A stretch of DNA of 64,000 bases from Nocardiopsis alborubida (lineage in GTDB: Bacteria > Actinomycetota > Actinomycetes > Streptosporangiales > Streptosporangiaceae), in assembly GCF_012396365.1 (NCBI RefSeq), contig NZ_JAAXPG010000030.1, forward strand, positions 1 through 64,000, read 5' to 3'. A program made the translations under genes and the position numbers. Positions 52,474 to 60,664 of the stretch are shown piece by piece (the first letter of the stretch is position 1; every line of letters starts with the position of its first letter). A model generated the notes under the pieces. It saw only the letters and a list, made by a program, of their open reading frames with translations. It was not told the origin of the DNA and searched no databases.

Positions 52474-52815
52474 ATGGCACAGAAGGTCCAGGTTTTCCTG
52501 GTCGACGACCTCGACGGCGGCGAGGCCGAGGAGACGGTGACGTTCGGTCTGGACGGCTCCGTGTACGAAATCGACCTCAGCGCGGGTAATGCGGCCAAGC
52601 TCCGCGAGGCCCTTACTCCGTTCGTCGACGCCGCCCGCAAGGCTCCGGCCAAGGCGTCCCGCAGCGCGGGCCGCCGTCCCGGCAGCCGGAATGCTCCCAG
52701 CCGTGAGCGCAGCGCCGAGATTCGCGCCTGGGCGAAGGCCGCGGGCAAGCCCGTCAATGAGCGCGGCCGTATCCCCGCGGCGATCGTCGCCGAATATGAG
52801 GCCATCAAGGGCTAG
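52474..52815 (+). CDS. lsr2: Nucleoid-associated protein Lsr2
   Basis: A 113-residue protein bridging AT-rich DNA and silencing acquired genes. N-terminal oligomerisation domain MAQKVQVFLVDDLDGG with EETVTFGLDGSVYEIDLS; C-terminal DNA-binding domain with AEIRAWAKAAG and the minor-groove RGR in NERGRIPAAIVAEY. GAAAGG precedes ATG 52474. Position before clpC is conserved. Confidence 0.97.
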   Translation: MAQKVQVFLVDDLDGGEAEETVTFGLDGSVYEIDLSAGNAAKLREALTPFVDAARKAPAKASRSAGRRPGSRNAPSRERSAEIRAWAKAAGKPVNERGRIPAAIVAEYEAIKG

Positions 52816-53644
52816 GTTTGCCGCCGACCCCGGTTCGCCGAAATGTTGTCAGGTCTTGATCGAATTACGGTCGGTACCTGCCGGGGGGAGACACCCGAAC
52901 CCGACCATCCCGGGCCGCGGAGCGGCCCAGTGACACGGGATGCCAGGGGATACGCCGGGCCCGCCGGGCCCTTCGGGCGGTACGGAGCACCGGACAGGGC
53001 TCCGCGCCGATGACAGCGGTCCTCCGGCCCCGCGGCTCCAGGCCTCCGCCGCCACACCCACGGGTTGGGCCGGACGGCGAGGCGGGTCGGGCCGGTCCGC
53101 CGGAGCGCCGCGACGCCGTGTCCGCGCGCGACCGCCCGCGCACGACGGGACCGCACACGACCTCCCGGTTCCGGGGAAAGGCACTCGCTTCCGGTCCCGC
53201 GACCCCGGTCGCGGGACCCGAGCCCCATCCCTCCCCGCTCCGGTCGACGGCGCGTATTCTCCGCTTTCCCCGCCCGAACGGTCCGGTCGGAACAACAACA
53301 CGCGGCTTGTTCGCTCAGAGCCGATAACGCTTACACGTGCGCGGTCCGGGCACTCCTGTGACACAGGGAGAGCCCGGGCCGTTCGCCTTCGGCGTACAGG
53401 GAAATCTGACGCCGCAATTGGTAGTTGGATGTTGGGTGAACGCCCTATCGTCGGGGAAAGTCTCTGGCACGGACGGCTGCGGCCGACCGTACGGAGGCCT
53501 ACGTCTGGTCGGCAGCCGGTCGACCGTTCGGACGGGTGCGACAGCGCTCCCCGGGGCGGTTCATCCCTGTGGGGCCGATATGCGGAAGAGTTGGGTCGGA
53601 GTGAACCGTCCCTGCCTGACCGCTCTGTAGAGGAGCGACGAGAC
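52816..53644. other. Long intergenic region upstream of clpC
   Basis: About 830 bases. A perfect hairpin GGTCCCGCGACC/GGTCGCGGGACC lies at 53193-53218. GTTCGCCTTCGGCGTAC (53381-53397) fits the core of the ClgR operator described in Corynebacterium (CGCY-N3-RGCGWWS). A second GTTCGC occurs near 53308. Frames in this stretch lack ribosome-binding sites and conserved motifs; no gene is supported. Confidence 0.45.
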
Positions 53645-56155
53645 ATGTTCGAGAGGTTTACCGACCGCGCGCGGCGAGTGGTGGTTCTGGCCCAGGAAGA
53701 GGCCAGGATGCTCAACCACAACTACATCGGTACGGAGCACATCCTGCTCGGCCTCATCCACGAGGGTGAGGGCGTCGCCGCCAAGGCTCTGGAGAGCCTT
53801 GGTATCAGCCTCGAAGCGGTTCGGCAGCAGGTTGAGGAGATCATCGGCCAGGGGCAGCAGGCGCCGTCGGGGCACATCCCGTTCACCCCGCGGGCCAAGA
53901 AGGTCCTGGAGCTGTCGCTGCGCGAGGCGCTTCAGCTGGGCCACAACTACATCGGTACCGAGCACATACTGCTGGGCCTGATCCGCGAGGGCGAGGGCGT
54001 GGCCGCCCAGGTCCTGGTCAAGCTGGGCGCGGACCTCAACCGCGTGCGCCAGCAGGTCATCCAGCTGCTGCACGGCTACCAGGGCAAGGAGCCGCAGGCC
54101 ACCGGCGCCTCGTCGGAGTCCACCCCCTCCACCTCGCTGGTGCTGGACCAGTTCGGTCGCAACCTGACCCAGGCCGCCCGGGAGAGCAAGCTCGACCCGG
54201 TCATCGGCAGGGACAAGGAGATCGAGCGCGTCATGCAGGTCCTGTCCCGCAGGACCAAGAACAACCCGGTCCTGATCGGTGAGCCCGGCGTCGGCAAGAC
54301 GGCCGTGGTCGAGGGCCTGGCCCAGAAGATCGTCAAGGGGGAGATCCCCGAGACGCTCAAGGACAAGCAGCTGTACACGCTGGACCTGGGCGCGCTGGTC
54401 GCGGGCAGCCGCTACCGCGGTGACTTCGAGGAGCGCCTCAAGAAGGTGCTCAAGGAGATCCGCACCCGCGGCGACATCATCCTGTTCATCGACGAGCTGC
54501 ACACGCTGGTCGGAGCGGGCGCGGCGGAGGGTGCCATAGACGCCGCCTCCATCCTCAAGCCCATGCTGGCCCGGGGTGAGCTCCAGACCATCGGCGCGAC
54601 CACGCTGGACGAGTACCGCAAGTACCTGGAGAAGGACGCCGCGCTGGAGCGCCGCTTCCAGCCCATCCAGGTGGACGAGCCGACCATCAAGCACGCCATC
54701 GAGATCCTCAAGGGCCTGCGCGACCGCTACGAGGCCCACCACCGGGTCTCCATCACCGACAGCGCGCTGGTGGCCGCCGCGCAGCTGGCCGACCGCTACA
54801 TCAGCGACCGGTTCCTGCCGGACAAGGCGATCGACCTCATCGACGAGGCGGGCTCGCGGATGCGCATCCGCAGGATGACCGCTCCGCCGGACCTGCGCGA
54901 GTTCGACGAGAAGATCGCCGGCGTGCGCCGCGACAAGGAGTCCGCGATCGACGCGCAGGACTTCGAGAAGGCGGCGTCGCTGCGCGACGACGAGAAGCAG
55001 CTCCTGGGCAAGAAGGCGCAGCGGGAGAAGGAGTGGAAGGCCGGCGACATGGACGTCGTGGCCGAGGTGGACGAGGAGCTCATCGCCGAGGTCCTGGCCG
55101 CCTCCACCGGCATCCCGGTCTTCAAGCTCACCGAGGAGGAGTCCTCCCGGCTGCTGCGCATGGAGGACGAGCTGCACCGGCGCGTCATCGGCCAGGAGGA
55201 CGCCATCAAGGCGCTCTCCCAGGCGATCCGCCGTACCCGCGCCGGGCTCAAGGACCCCAAGCGCCCGGGTGGTTCGTTCATCTTCGCCGGTCCGTCCGGT
55301 GTGGGTAAGACCGAGCTGTCCAAGACGCTGGCCGAGTTCCTGTTCGGGGACGAGGACGCGCTGATCCAGCTGGACATGTCCGAGTTCATGGAGAAGCACA
55401 CCGTCTCGCGGCTGTTCGGCTCCCCGCCCGGGTACGTGGGCTACGAGGAGGGCGGCCAGCTCACCGAGAAGGTGCGCCGCAAGCCGTTCTCCGTGGTGCT
55501 CTTCGACGAGATCGAGAAGGCCCACAACGACATCTTCAACTCGCTGCTCCAGGTGCTGGAGGAGGGACGTCTCACCGACGCCCAGGGTCGCATCGTCGAC
55601 TTCAAGAACACGGTCATCATCATGACGACCAACCTGGGCACCCGGGACATCTCCAAGGGCCAGGCCATGGGCTTCGCCAAGGAGGACGACGCCCAGACCA
55701 ACTACGAGCGGATGAAGGCCAAGGTCAGCGAGGAGCTCAAGACCAACTTCCGGCCCGAGTTCCTCAACCGTGTGGACGACATCATCGTCTTCCACCAGCT
55801 GACCGAGAAGGAGATCTTCCAGATCGTGGATCTGATGATCACGAACCTGGACGGTCGTCTCAAGGAGCGGGACATGGGGATCGAGCTGCGTCCCCAGGCC
55901 AAGAAGGTCCTGTCCGAGCGCGGGTTCGACCCGGTGCTGGGCGCCCGTCCGCTGCGCCGGACGATCCAGCGGGAGATCGAGGACCAGCTGTCCGAGAAGA
56001 TCCTGTTCGGTGACCTCAAGGCGGGTCAGATCGTGGTGATCGACGCCGAGGGCGAGGGCACGGACGCCAAGTTCACCTTCAAGGGCGTGCCCAAGCCGGC
56101 CGCGGTGCCGGACACGCCCGAGGTCGAGGAGTCGGCCGCGGGCAAGCGGGAGTAG
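53645..56155 (+). CDS. clpC: ATP-dependent Clp protease ATPase subunit ClpC
   Basis: An 836-residue AAA+ unfoldase feeding proteins to ClpP. N-terminal domain with two repeats (NYIGTEHILLGLIHEGEG, NYIGTEHILLGLIREGEG); D1 Walker A GEPGVGKT near 212; a UVR-containing middle segment (DFEKAASLRDDEKQL); D2 Walker A GPSGVGKT near 549, LFDEIEKAH and a GFDPVLGARPLRR end. GAGGAGCGA precedes ATG 53645. A UUCG-loop terminator follows. Confidence 0.97.
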   Translation: MFERFTDRARRVVVLAQEEARMLNHNYIGTEHILLGLIHEGEGVAAKALESLGISLEAVRQQVEEIIGQGQQAPSGHIPFTPRAKKVLELSLREALQLGHNYIGTEHILLGLIREGEGVAAQVLVKLGADLNRVRQQVIQLLHGYQGKEPQATGASSESTPSTSLVLDQFGRNLTQAARESKLDPVIGRDKEIERVMQVLSRRTKNNPVLIGEPGVGKTAVVEGLAQKIVKGEIPETLKDKQLYTLDLGALVAGSRYRGDFEERLKKVLKEIRTRGDIILFIDELHTLVGAGAAEGAIDAASILKPMLARGELQTIGATTLDEYRKYLEKDAALERRFQPIQVDEPTIKHAIEILKGLRDRYEAHHRVSITDSALVAAAQLADRYISDRFLPDKAIDLIDEAGSRMRIRRMTAPPDLREFDEKIAGVRRDKESAIDAQDFEKAASLRDDEKQLLGKKAQREKEWKAGDMDVVAEVDEELIAEVLAASTGIPVFKLTEEESSRLLRMEDELHRRVIGQEDAIKALSQAIRRTRAGLKDPKRPGGSFIFAGPSGVGKTELSKTLAEFLFGDEDALIQLDMSEFMEKHTVSRLFGSPPGYVGYEEGGQLTEKVRRKPFSVVLFDEIEKAHNDIFNSLLQVLEEGRLTDAQGRIVDFKNTVIIMTTNLGTRDISKGQAMGFAKEDDAQTNYERMKAKVSEELKTNFRPEFLNRVDDIIVFHQLTEKEIFQIVDLMITNLDGRLKERDMGIELRPQAKKVLSERGFDPVLGARPLRRTIQREIEDQLSEKILFGDLKAGQIVVIDAEGEGTDAKFTFKGVPKPAAVPDTPEVEESAAGKRE

Positions 56156-56179
56156 CGCGGCCCGGCCGCACCCGGCATC

Positions 56180-56205
56180 GGGGGCACCCCTTCGGGGGTG
56201 CCCCC
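56180..56205 (+). terminator. clpC terminator
   Basis: GGGGGCACCCC pairs with GGGGTGCCCCC around a TTCG tetraloop, 25 bases after the stop. Confidence 0.85.
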
Positions 56206-56295
56206 TTCGTCGTGGGGAGGCCGGGGCGTGTCCGGCTGACGCCGCCCGTCGCGCAGCGGGGTGTGTGTTCGCCGGACATGTTCTAAGGTGCGAAC

Positions 56296-57201
56296 GTGAC
56301 GCATCCAGATCCCCGACAGCACGATCCGTGGCAGGCGCGGCAGCCGCAGCCCGGACCCGCTCCCCACGGTCCCCGGCCGGGTGAGGCGCCCCCGGGGCAG
56401 CGCGGCGCGGTCCCGCCCGGCGGCCCTTCCCCGGTCGGCGGTCCGCCTCCCCCGGGGCAGTTCCCTCCGGCCGGAGCGCCGCCCATGGGGCCGCAGGGAC
56501 CCCACGGGGGCCCGCCCGGTCCCCAGGGTCCTCACGGCCCCCAGGGCCCCTACGGTCCGTACCCGAACCAGCCCCAGCCGCGCAAGAAGGGCGGGACCGG
56601 CCTGATCATCGGGGCCGTCGTCCTGGTCGTCGTCCTCATGGCGGGCGGCGGGATCGCCGCTGTGTCGCTGTTCTCCGGCGGCGGCGGCGCCTCCGCGGAG
56701 GGCGTCGGTGAGGTGCGGTACTACGAGGGCCTGTCCAGCGAACACGTGGACGAGGGCGAGACCGTCGACTACGAGATGTTCCCGCCCGCGGGCGGAGCGC
56801 ACTACCCGATCTGGCAGAACTGCGGCGTCTACGACCAGCCCCTGCGCTCGGAGTACGTCGTGCACGCCCAGGAACACGGCGCCGTGTGGATCGCCTACGA
56901 TCCCGGACTCTCCCAGGCCCAGGTCCAGACCCTGGCCGGGTACTACTCGCCCGGCGACTACCTGGTGGTCAGCCCCGTGGAGGGCCTGCCCGCCCCCGTG
57001 GTGGCGTCGGCCTGGGGCTCCCAGATCCTCCTGGAGGACCCCGAGGACCCGCGCCTGGCGGAGTACCTCGTCGAGTTCGTCCAGGGCGAGAACACCCCGG
57101 AGCCGGGCGCGCCGTGCAGCGACGGCCACTCCGGCACCGAGGCCGACCCCGCGGGGGAGACCGGGACCGCCGCGGCGCGGTACTCCGTCCCGCGGACCTG
57201 A
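56296..57201 (+). CDS. DUF3105 membrane-anchored protein
   Basis: A 301-residue protein: Pro/Gly/Gln-rich cytoplasmic N-terminus (about 1-95), one transmembrane helix (LIIGAVVLVVVLMAGGGI), then an extracytoplasmic DUF3105 domain with HYPIWQNCGVYDQPL and VHAQEHGAVWIAYDPGL. Function unknown. TAAGGT (56284-56289) ends six bases before GTG 56296, fitting a leaderless mRNA. Confidence 0.86.
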   Translation: MTHPDPRQHDPWQARQPQPGPAPHGPRPGEAPPGQRGAVPPGGPSPVGGPPPPGQFPPAGAPPMGPQGPHGGPPGPQGPHGPQGPYGPYPNQPQPRKKGGTGLIIGAVVLVVVLMAGGGIAAVSLFSGGGGASAEGVGEVRYYEGLSSEHVDEGETVDYEMFPPAGGAHYPIWQNCGVYDQPLRSEYVVHAQEHGAVWIAYDPGLSQAQVQTLAGYYSPGDYLVVSPVEGLPAPVVASAWGSQILLEDPEDPRLAEYLVEFVQGENTPEPGAPCSDGHSGTEADPAGETGTAAARYSVPRT

Positions 57202-57327
57202 GGCACCCCTGGCGCGCCGTCCGGGGACGGCGCCGGGCCGGGGCGCGTCCGCCTCCCGGCCGCTGACCGGGGGCGGTACCAGTCCGGGACGCCGCGCGCC
57301 GACCGGCTTCCCCGGGCCGGGGCGTGC

Positions 57328-58203
57328 TCAGCCCGGCAGGGCGTACCGGCCGTCGTCCAGGGGGTCCACCAGACCGTCGGAGACCAATGCGTCCAGGGCC
57401 CGCTCGCGCTGGACACTGTCGTCCCAGACGACGTCCAGCGCGCCCTTGGACACCGGGTGGGCGGAGTCGCGCAGCACCGCCAGCAGCCGTCCGCGCACCT
57501 GCCGGTCGGTGCCCGCGTAGGTCTGGCCGCGCCGGGGCGGGCCGTCGTAGGCGGGCTTGCCCGCGAGCCGCCAGGCGCACTGGTGGGCGATCGGGCAGTC
57601 CGCGCACGCGGGCGTGCGCGCGGTGCACACCAGCGCGCCCAGCTCCATGACGGCCACGCCCCAGCGTGCGGCCACCGAGGGCGCGGACGGCAGCAGGGAC
57701 TCGGCGAGGGCGGTCTCCGCCTTCGTCTGTGTTTTCGGCGGGTACTGGACCCCGGTTTCGGCTCTCGCCAGGACACGTCGAACATTCGTGTCCAGAATGG
57801 CGTGCCGCTGACCGAAGGCGAAGCTCGCCACCGCCGCGGCGGTGTAGGCGCCGACGCCCGGCAGGGACAGCAGGGTGGCGTGGTCGTCGGGGACCCGCCC
57901 GCCGTGCTCCCCGGTGATCGCCACCGCGCACGCGTGCAGGCGCAGCGCCCGGCGCGGGTAGCCGAGCCGGTTCCACATGCGCACCGCCTCCCCGGAGGGC
58001 TCCCGGGCCAGGTCGGCCGGGGTGGGCCAGCGCTCCATCCAGGCGCGCCAGGCGGGCAGGACGCGCACCACGGGCGTCTGCTGGAGCATGATCTCACTGA
58101 CCAGGACCGACCACGGGGAGGCGTCGGGCCGACGCCAGGGAAGGTCGCGGGCATGGCTCTCGTACCACGCCAGAACCGGGGTGCTGTAAGGGTTATCGCT
58201 CAT
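57328..58203 (-). CDS. mutY: A/G-specific adenine glycosylase
   Basis: A 291-residue DNA repair enzyme removing adenine opposite 8-oxoguanine. Motifs: SEIMLQQTPV (catalytic Glu), helix-hairpin-helix LPGVGAYTAAA, catalytic Asp in ILDTNVRRVLAR, and a 4Fe-4S cluster CxxxxxxCxxCxxxxxC (CTARTPACADCPIAHQC). It lacks the NUDIX-like recognition domain of E. coli MutY; the last 70 residues are a short winged-helix-like tail, usual in actinobacteria. Confidence 0.94.
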   Translation of the reverse strand: MSDNPYSTPVLAWYESHARDLPWRRPDASPWSVLVSEIMLQQTPVVRVLPAWRAWMERWPTPADLAREPSGEAVRMWNRLGYPRRALRLHACAVAITGEHGGRVPDDHATLLSLPGVGAYTAAAVASFAFGQRHAILDTNVRRVLARAETGVQYPPKTQTKAETALAESLLPSAPSVAARWGVAVMELGALVCTARTPACADCPIAHQCAWRLAGKPAYDGPPRRGQTYAGTDRQVRGRLLAVLRDSAHPVSKGALDVVWDDSVQRERALDALVSDGLVDPLDDGRYALPG

Positions 58204-58266
58204 CTTTAACTGGGAATCGGCGGGTTGAGTAGGTGAGGTACACGCAAAACCGCAATACTACGGCGC

Positions 58267-59031
58267 ATGGCGTCAAGTACCGGACAACCAGGAGCCGTCA
58301 GTCGCGAGACCTACTGGAAGCGGCGTGCCTTCGTGCTGGCCGGGGCCCTGCTGGTGCTCGCGCTCATCGCGTACGCCTGCCGCCCCTCCGGCGACGGGAG
58401 CGGCGAGCCGACCCGCTCGGACGCGGGTATCGAGGCCTCTCCCAGTGTCTCACCCGCCGAGCCCTCCGCGGACGCGAGCGAGGAGCCCGGGGACGATCCC
58501 TCCGAGGGGGCGCGGGAGAGCGCCGATCCCTCCGGGGACGCTGAGGACTCCGACGGCGCCGCGGCCGGTGACGGCGACTCCGCCGGGGGCGGGGAGGACG
58601 GCGAGGTGCCCGCCCCGGAGCGCCCCGAGGACCTCTGCCGCCCGCAGGACGTCGTGGTGACCTTCGAGTACGCGGAGGAGGGCCAGGAGGTCTACGGCGC
58701 CGGCGCCGACCCGGGCTTCAGGATCACCGTGGTCAACACCGCCGAGCAGACCTGCACCGTGGACGTGGGCGGCGAGGCCATGGAGATCCGCATCCACTCG
58801 GGCGACGACCGGATCTTCTCCACCGCCGACTGCGCGGAGAACGAGAGCGCGGAGAAGCACCAGATCAGCAGGGGCGTCCCGCACGAGTACACGTTCACCT
58901 GGGAGCGGCTGCGCTCCTTCGAGGACTGCCGCGGCACCGACGCCTCGGCCCAGCCCGGCTGGTACCGGGCCAACCTGCACGGGGACTACGCCGGGGACCA
59001 GCCCGAGCTGCCGTTCCAGCTCAAGGCCTGA
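58267..59031 (+). CDS. Membrane-anchored hypothetical protein
   Basis: A 254-residue protein: short cytoplasmic start, one helix (AFVLAGALLVLALIAYAC), an acidic Ser/Asp/Glu-rich linker (about 42-115) and a C-terminal beta-rich domain with two pairs of cysteines (LCRPQDVVVTFEY, QTCTVDVGG, STADCAENES, FEDCRGTD). It resembles secreted domains of unknown function in actinobacteria. TACTAC (58256-58261) is five bases before the ATG, so a leaderless start is likely. Confidence 0.72.
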   Translation: MASSTGQPGAVSRETYWKRRAFVLAGALLVLALIAYACRPSGDGSGEPTRSDAGIEASPSVSPAEPSADASEEPGDDPSEGARESADPSGDAEDSDGAAAGDGDSAGGGEDGEVPAPERPEDLCRPQDVVVTFEYAEEGQEVYGAGADPGFRITVVNTAEQTCTVDVGGEAMEIRIHSGDDRIFSTADCAENESAEKHQISRGVPHEYTFTWERLRSFEDCRGTDASAQPGWYRANLHGDYAGDQPELPFQLKA

Positions 59032-59109
59032 GCCGCCGCATGGCACGGGGGCGGGGGGCCGCACGACCCCCCGCCCCCGCGCCGACGGTTCCGCGGCGCG
59101 GGGAGCCCC

Positions 59110-59138
59110 TTTACGCCACCGGAGTTCGGGGATACTCT
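59110..59138 (+). promoter_or_regulatory. Promoter of the histidine phosphatase gene
   Basis: TTTACG (59110-59115), a 17-base spacer and TACTCT (59133-59138). The predicted transcript start falls at about 59145, directly before the operator. Confidence 0.5.
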
Positions 59139-59146
59139 TCCTGCGG

Positions 59147-59162
59147 TTGGGAGCGCTCCCAA
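59147..59162. promoter_or_regulatory. CebR/CelR-type operator
   Basis: TTGGGAGCGCTCCCAA is a perfect 16-bp palindrome containing TGGGAGCGCTCCCA, the exact operator described for the LacI-family cellobiose repressors CebR (Streptomyces) and CelR (Thermobifida). It sits at the predicted transcript start of the histidine phosphatase gene, where a bound repressor would block transcription. Confidence 0.8.
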
Positions 59163-59247
59163 GCGGGCGCTCCTCCGGGAGTGCCCGCACTCGCCCCCGA
59201 GGAGTCCCCACCGCCCCCCATGGGCCGACACGGAGGAGGACGCGACG

Positions 59248-59964
59248 ATGCGCTACCGCGGACCGGCGGAACTGACGGTCGTCCGCCACGGGCAGAGCGC
59301 GTTCAACGCCGCCCTGGCCGCCGCCGCACGCGACGGCGGGCGCCTGGACGCGGCGGACCTGCCCGCGCGCAACGCCGACGTGGACCTCACCCCGCTGGGC
59401 GAGCGCCAGGCCCGCGCCGTGGGCGCGGGCTGGCTGGCCTCCCTGCCCGGCGGCCGGCGGCCCGGCGTCGTGTTCTCCTCCACCTACCTGCGCGCCCGCC
59501 GCACCGCCGGACTGGCTCTGGAGGCGGCCGGGCTGGACCTGCCCGTGCACCCGGACGAGCGGCTGCGCGACCACGACGGCGGCCCCTTCACGTTCATGAC
59601 CCCGGCCATGGTCGACGAGTACGACCCCGGCGAGGCGCCCCGGCGCCTGGCCGACCGGATGCACCACCGCCCCGAGCGCGGTGAGTCCCTGGCAGACGTC
59701 CTGCTGCGGCTGCGCTCGTTCCTGCGCGACCTGTGCGCGGAGTACCCGGGAGAGCGTGTGCTGCTGTTCGCCCACGAGCCGGTCGTGGTCCTGCTCCGGG
59801 GGATCCTGGAGGGCCTGGAGGAGGCCGAGGTGTGGCGGGTGAGCAGGGAGGAGCCCGCGGCGGCGGCCTCGGTCAGCCGCTGGACGGCCGACGCCGGGGG
59901 AGACCTGCGCCCCGACGGCTACGGAGTCGTGGGGCACCTGGCGGAAGTGTCGGCGCGGGGGTGA
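59248..59964 (+). CDS. Histidine phosphatase family protein
   Basis: A 238-residue phosphoglycerate-mutase-like phosphatase: phospho-His motif VVRHGQSAFN, SSTYLRARRTAGLAL, catalytic acid region PERGESLADVLLRL and second His in LFAHEPVVVLL. Substrate unknown; sugar phosphates and nucleotides are typical. GGAGGA precedes ATG 59248. The CebR-type operator in its promoter suggests induction by cello-oligosaccharides, which is unexpected for this family. Confidence 0.88.
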   Translation: MRYRGPAELTVVRHGQSAFNAALAAAARDGGRLDAADLPARNADVDLTPLGERQARAVGAGWLASLPGGRRPGVVFSSTYLRARRTAGLALEAAGLDLPVHPDERLRDHDGGPFTFMTPAMVDEYDPGEAPRRLADRMHHRPERGESLADVLLRLRSFLRDLCAEYPGERVLLFAHEPVVVLLRGILEGLEEAEVWRVSREEPAAAASVSRWTADAGGDLRPDGYGVVGHLAEVSARG

Positions 59965-60133
59965 CGGGGATTCCGACATAACCCCGATTTCCTTGCTTTT
60001 CGCCCGGGAATCGGGCCTGGCCGGAACCCCTGGGCGGGGAAATTCCGGCGACCTCGCGGAAAAGCGGCAGCTTCACGTAATGGTTCGATTACCATCCGTG
60101 CTGTCTGGAACCCGCACGTCCCTGGAGGCTGTC

Positions 60134-60511
60134 GTGAATCGCATCGTCCCGGCCCTGGCCGCCGCTCCCGTCCTCGCCCTGGCGCTCGCCGCGCCCGCGC
60201 ACGCCGCCGAGGAGGCGCGGCCCGGCGACAACGGCTACATCCTGCGCGTCCACGGCCTCACCGACGCCGAGACGCGGGAGGCCACGCTGGTGTGCGCCCC
60301 CGTCGCCGCGGGCACGCATCCCAGAGCCGAGGAGGCCTGCGAGGCCATCGCCGAGGCCGGTTCGATCGCGGGGGTCAGGGGCGAGGAGCAGGCCTGCCCG
60401 TTCGTCTACGACCCGGTGGTCGCCGTGGCCTACGGCACCGAGGACTACCGGGAGGAGTTCTCCAACGAGTGCGTGCTCACGAGTGAGAAGGGCGCGGTCT
60501 TCGACTTCTGA
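60134..60511 (+). CDS. Subtilisin-inhibitor-like (SSI family) secreted protein
   Basis: A 125-residue protein with signal peptide (to about AHAAEE) and an SSI-like domain: four cysteines in family positions (LVCAP, EACEA, QACPF, NECVL), GTHPRAEEAC, CPFVYDPV and FSNEC near the end. SSI proteins bind and block secreted serine proteases. The reactive bond would be Phe-Val in CPFVYDPV, predicting preference for chymotrypsin-like or subtilisin enzymes. About five residues are missing between the reactive loop and FSNEC compared with SSI. GGAGG precedes GTG 60134. Confidence 0.82.
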   Translation: MNRIVPALAAAPVLALALAAPAHAAEEARPGDNGYILRVHGLTDAETREATLVCAPVAAGTHPRAEEACEAIAEAGSIAGVRGEEQACPFVYDPVVAVAYGTEDYREEFSNECVLTSEKGAVFDF

Positions 60512-60664
60512 CGCGCTGGCCGGGAGCGCCGCCGGTGCGGCGCGAGGCCCCTGGACCGTGGTGGTCCCGTGCTCATGGCCGGTGTCGGCGCGGTGGTTTC
60601 TCGTGTCCGTCGCAACGAACCGCGCCACGGGTACGAGGTCACGGCGAAGCGGGCGCGCCGGCGC

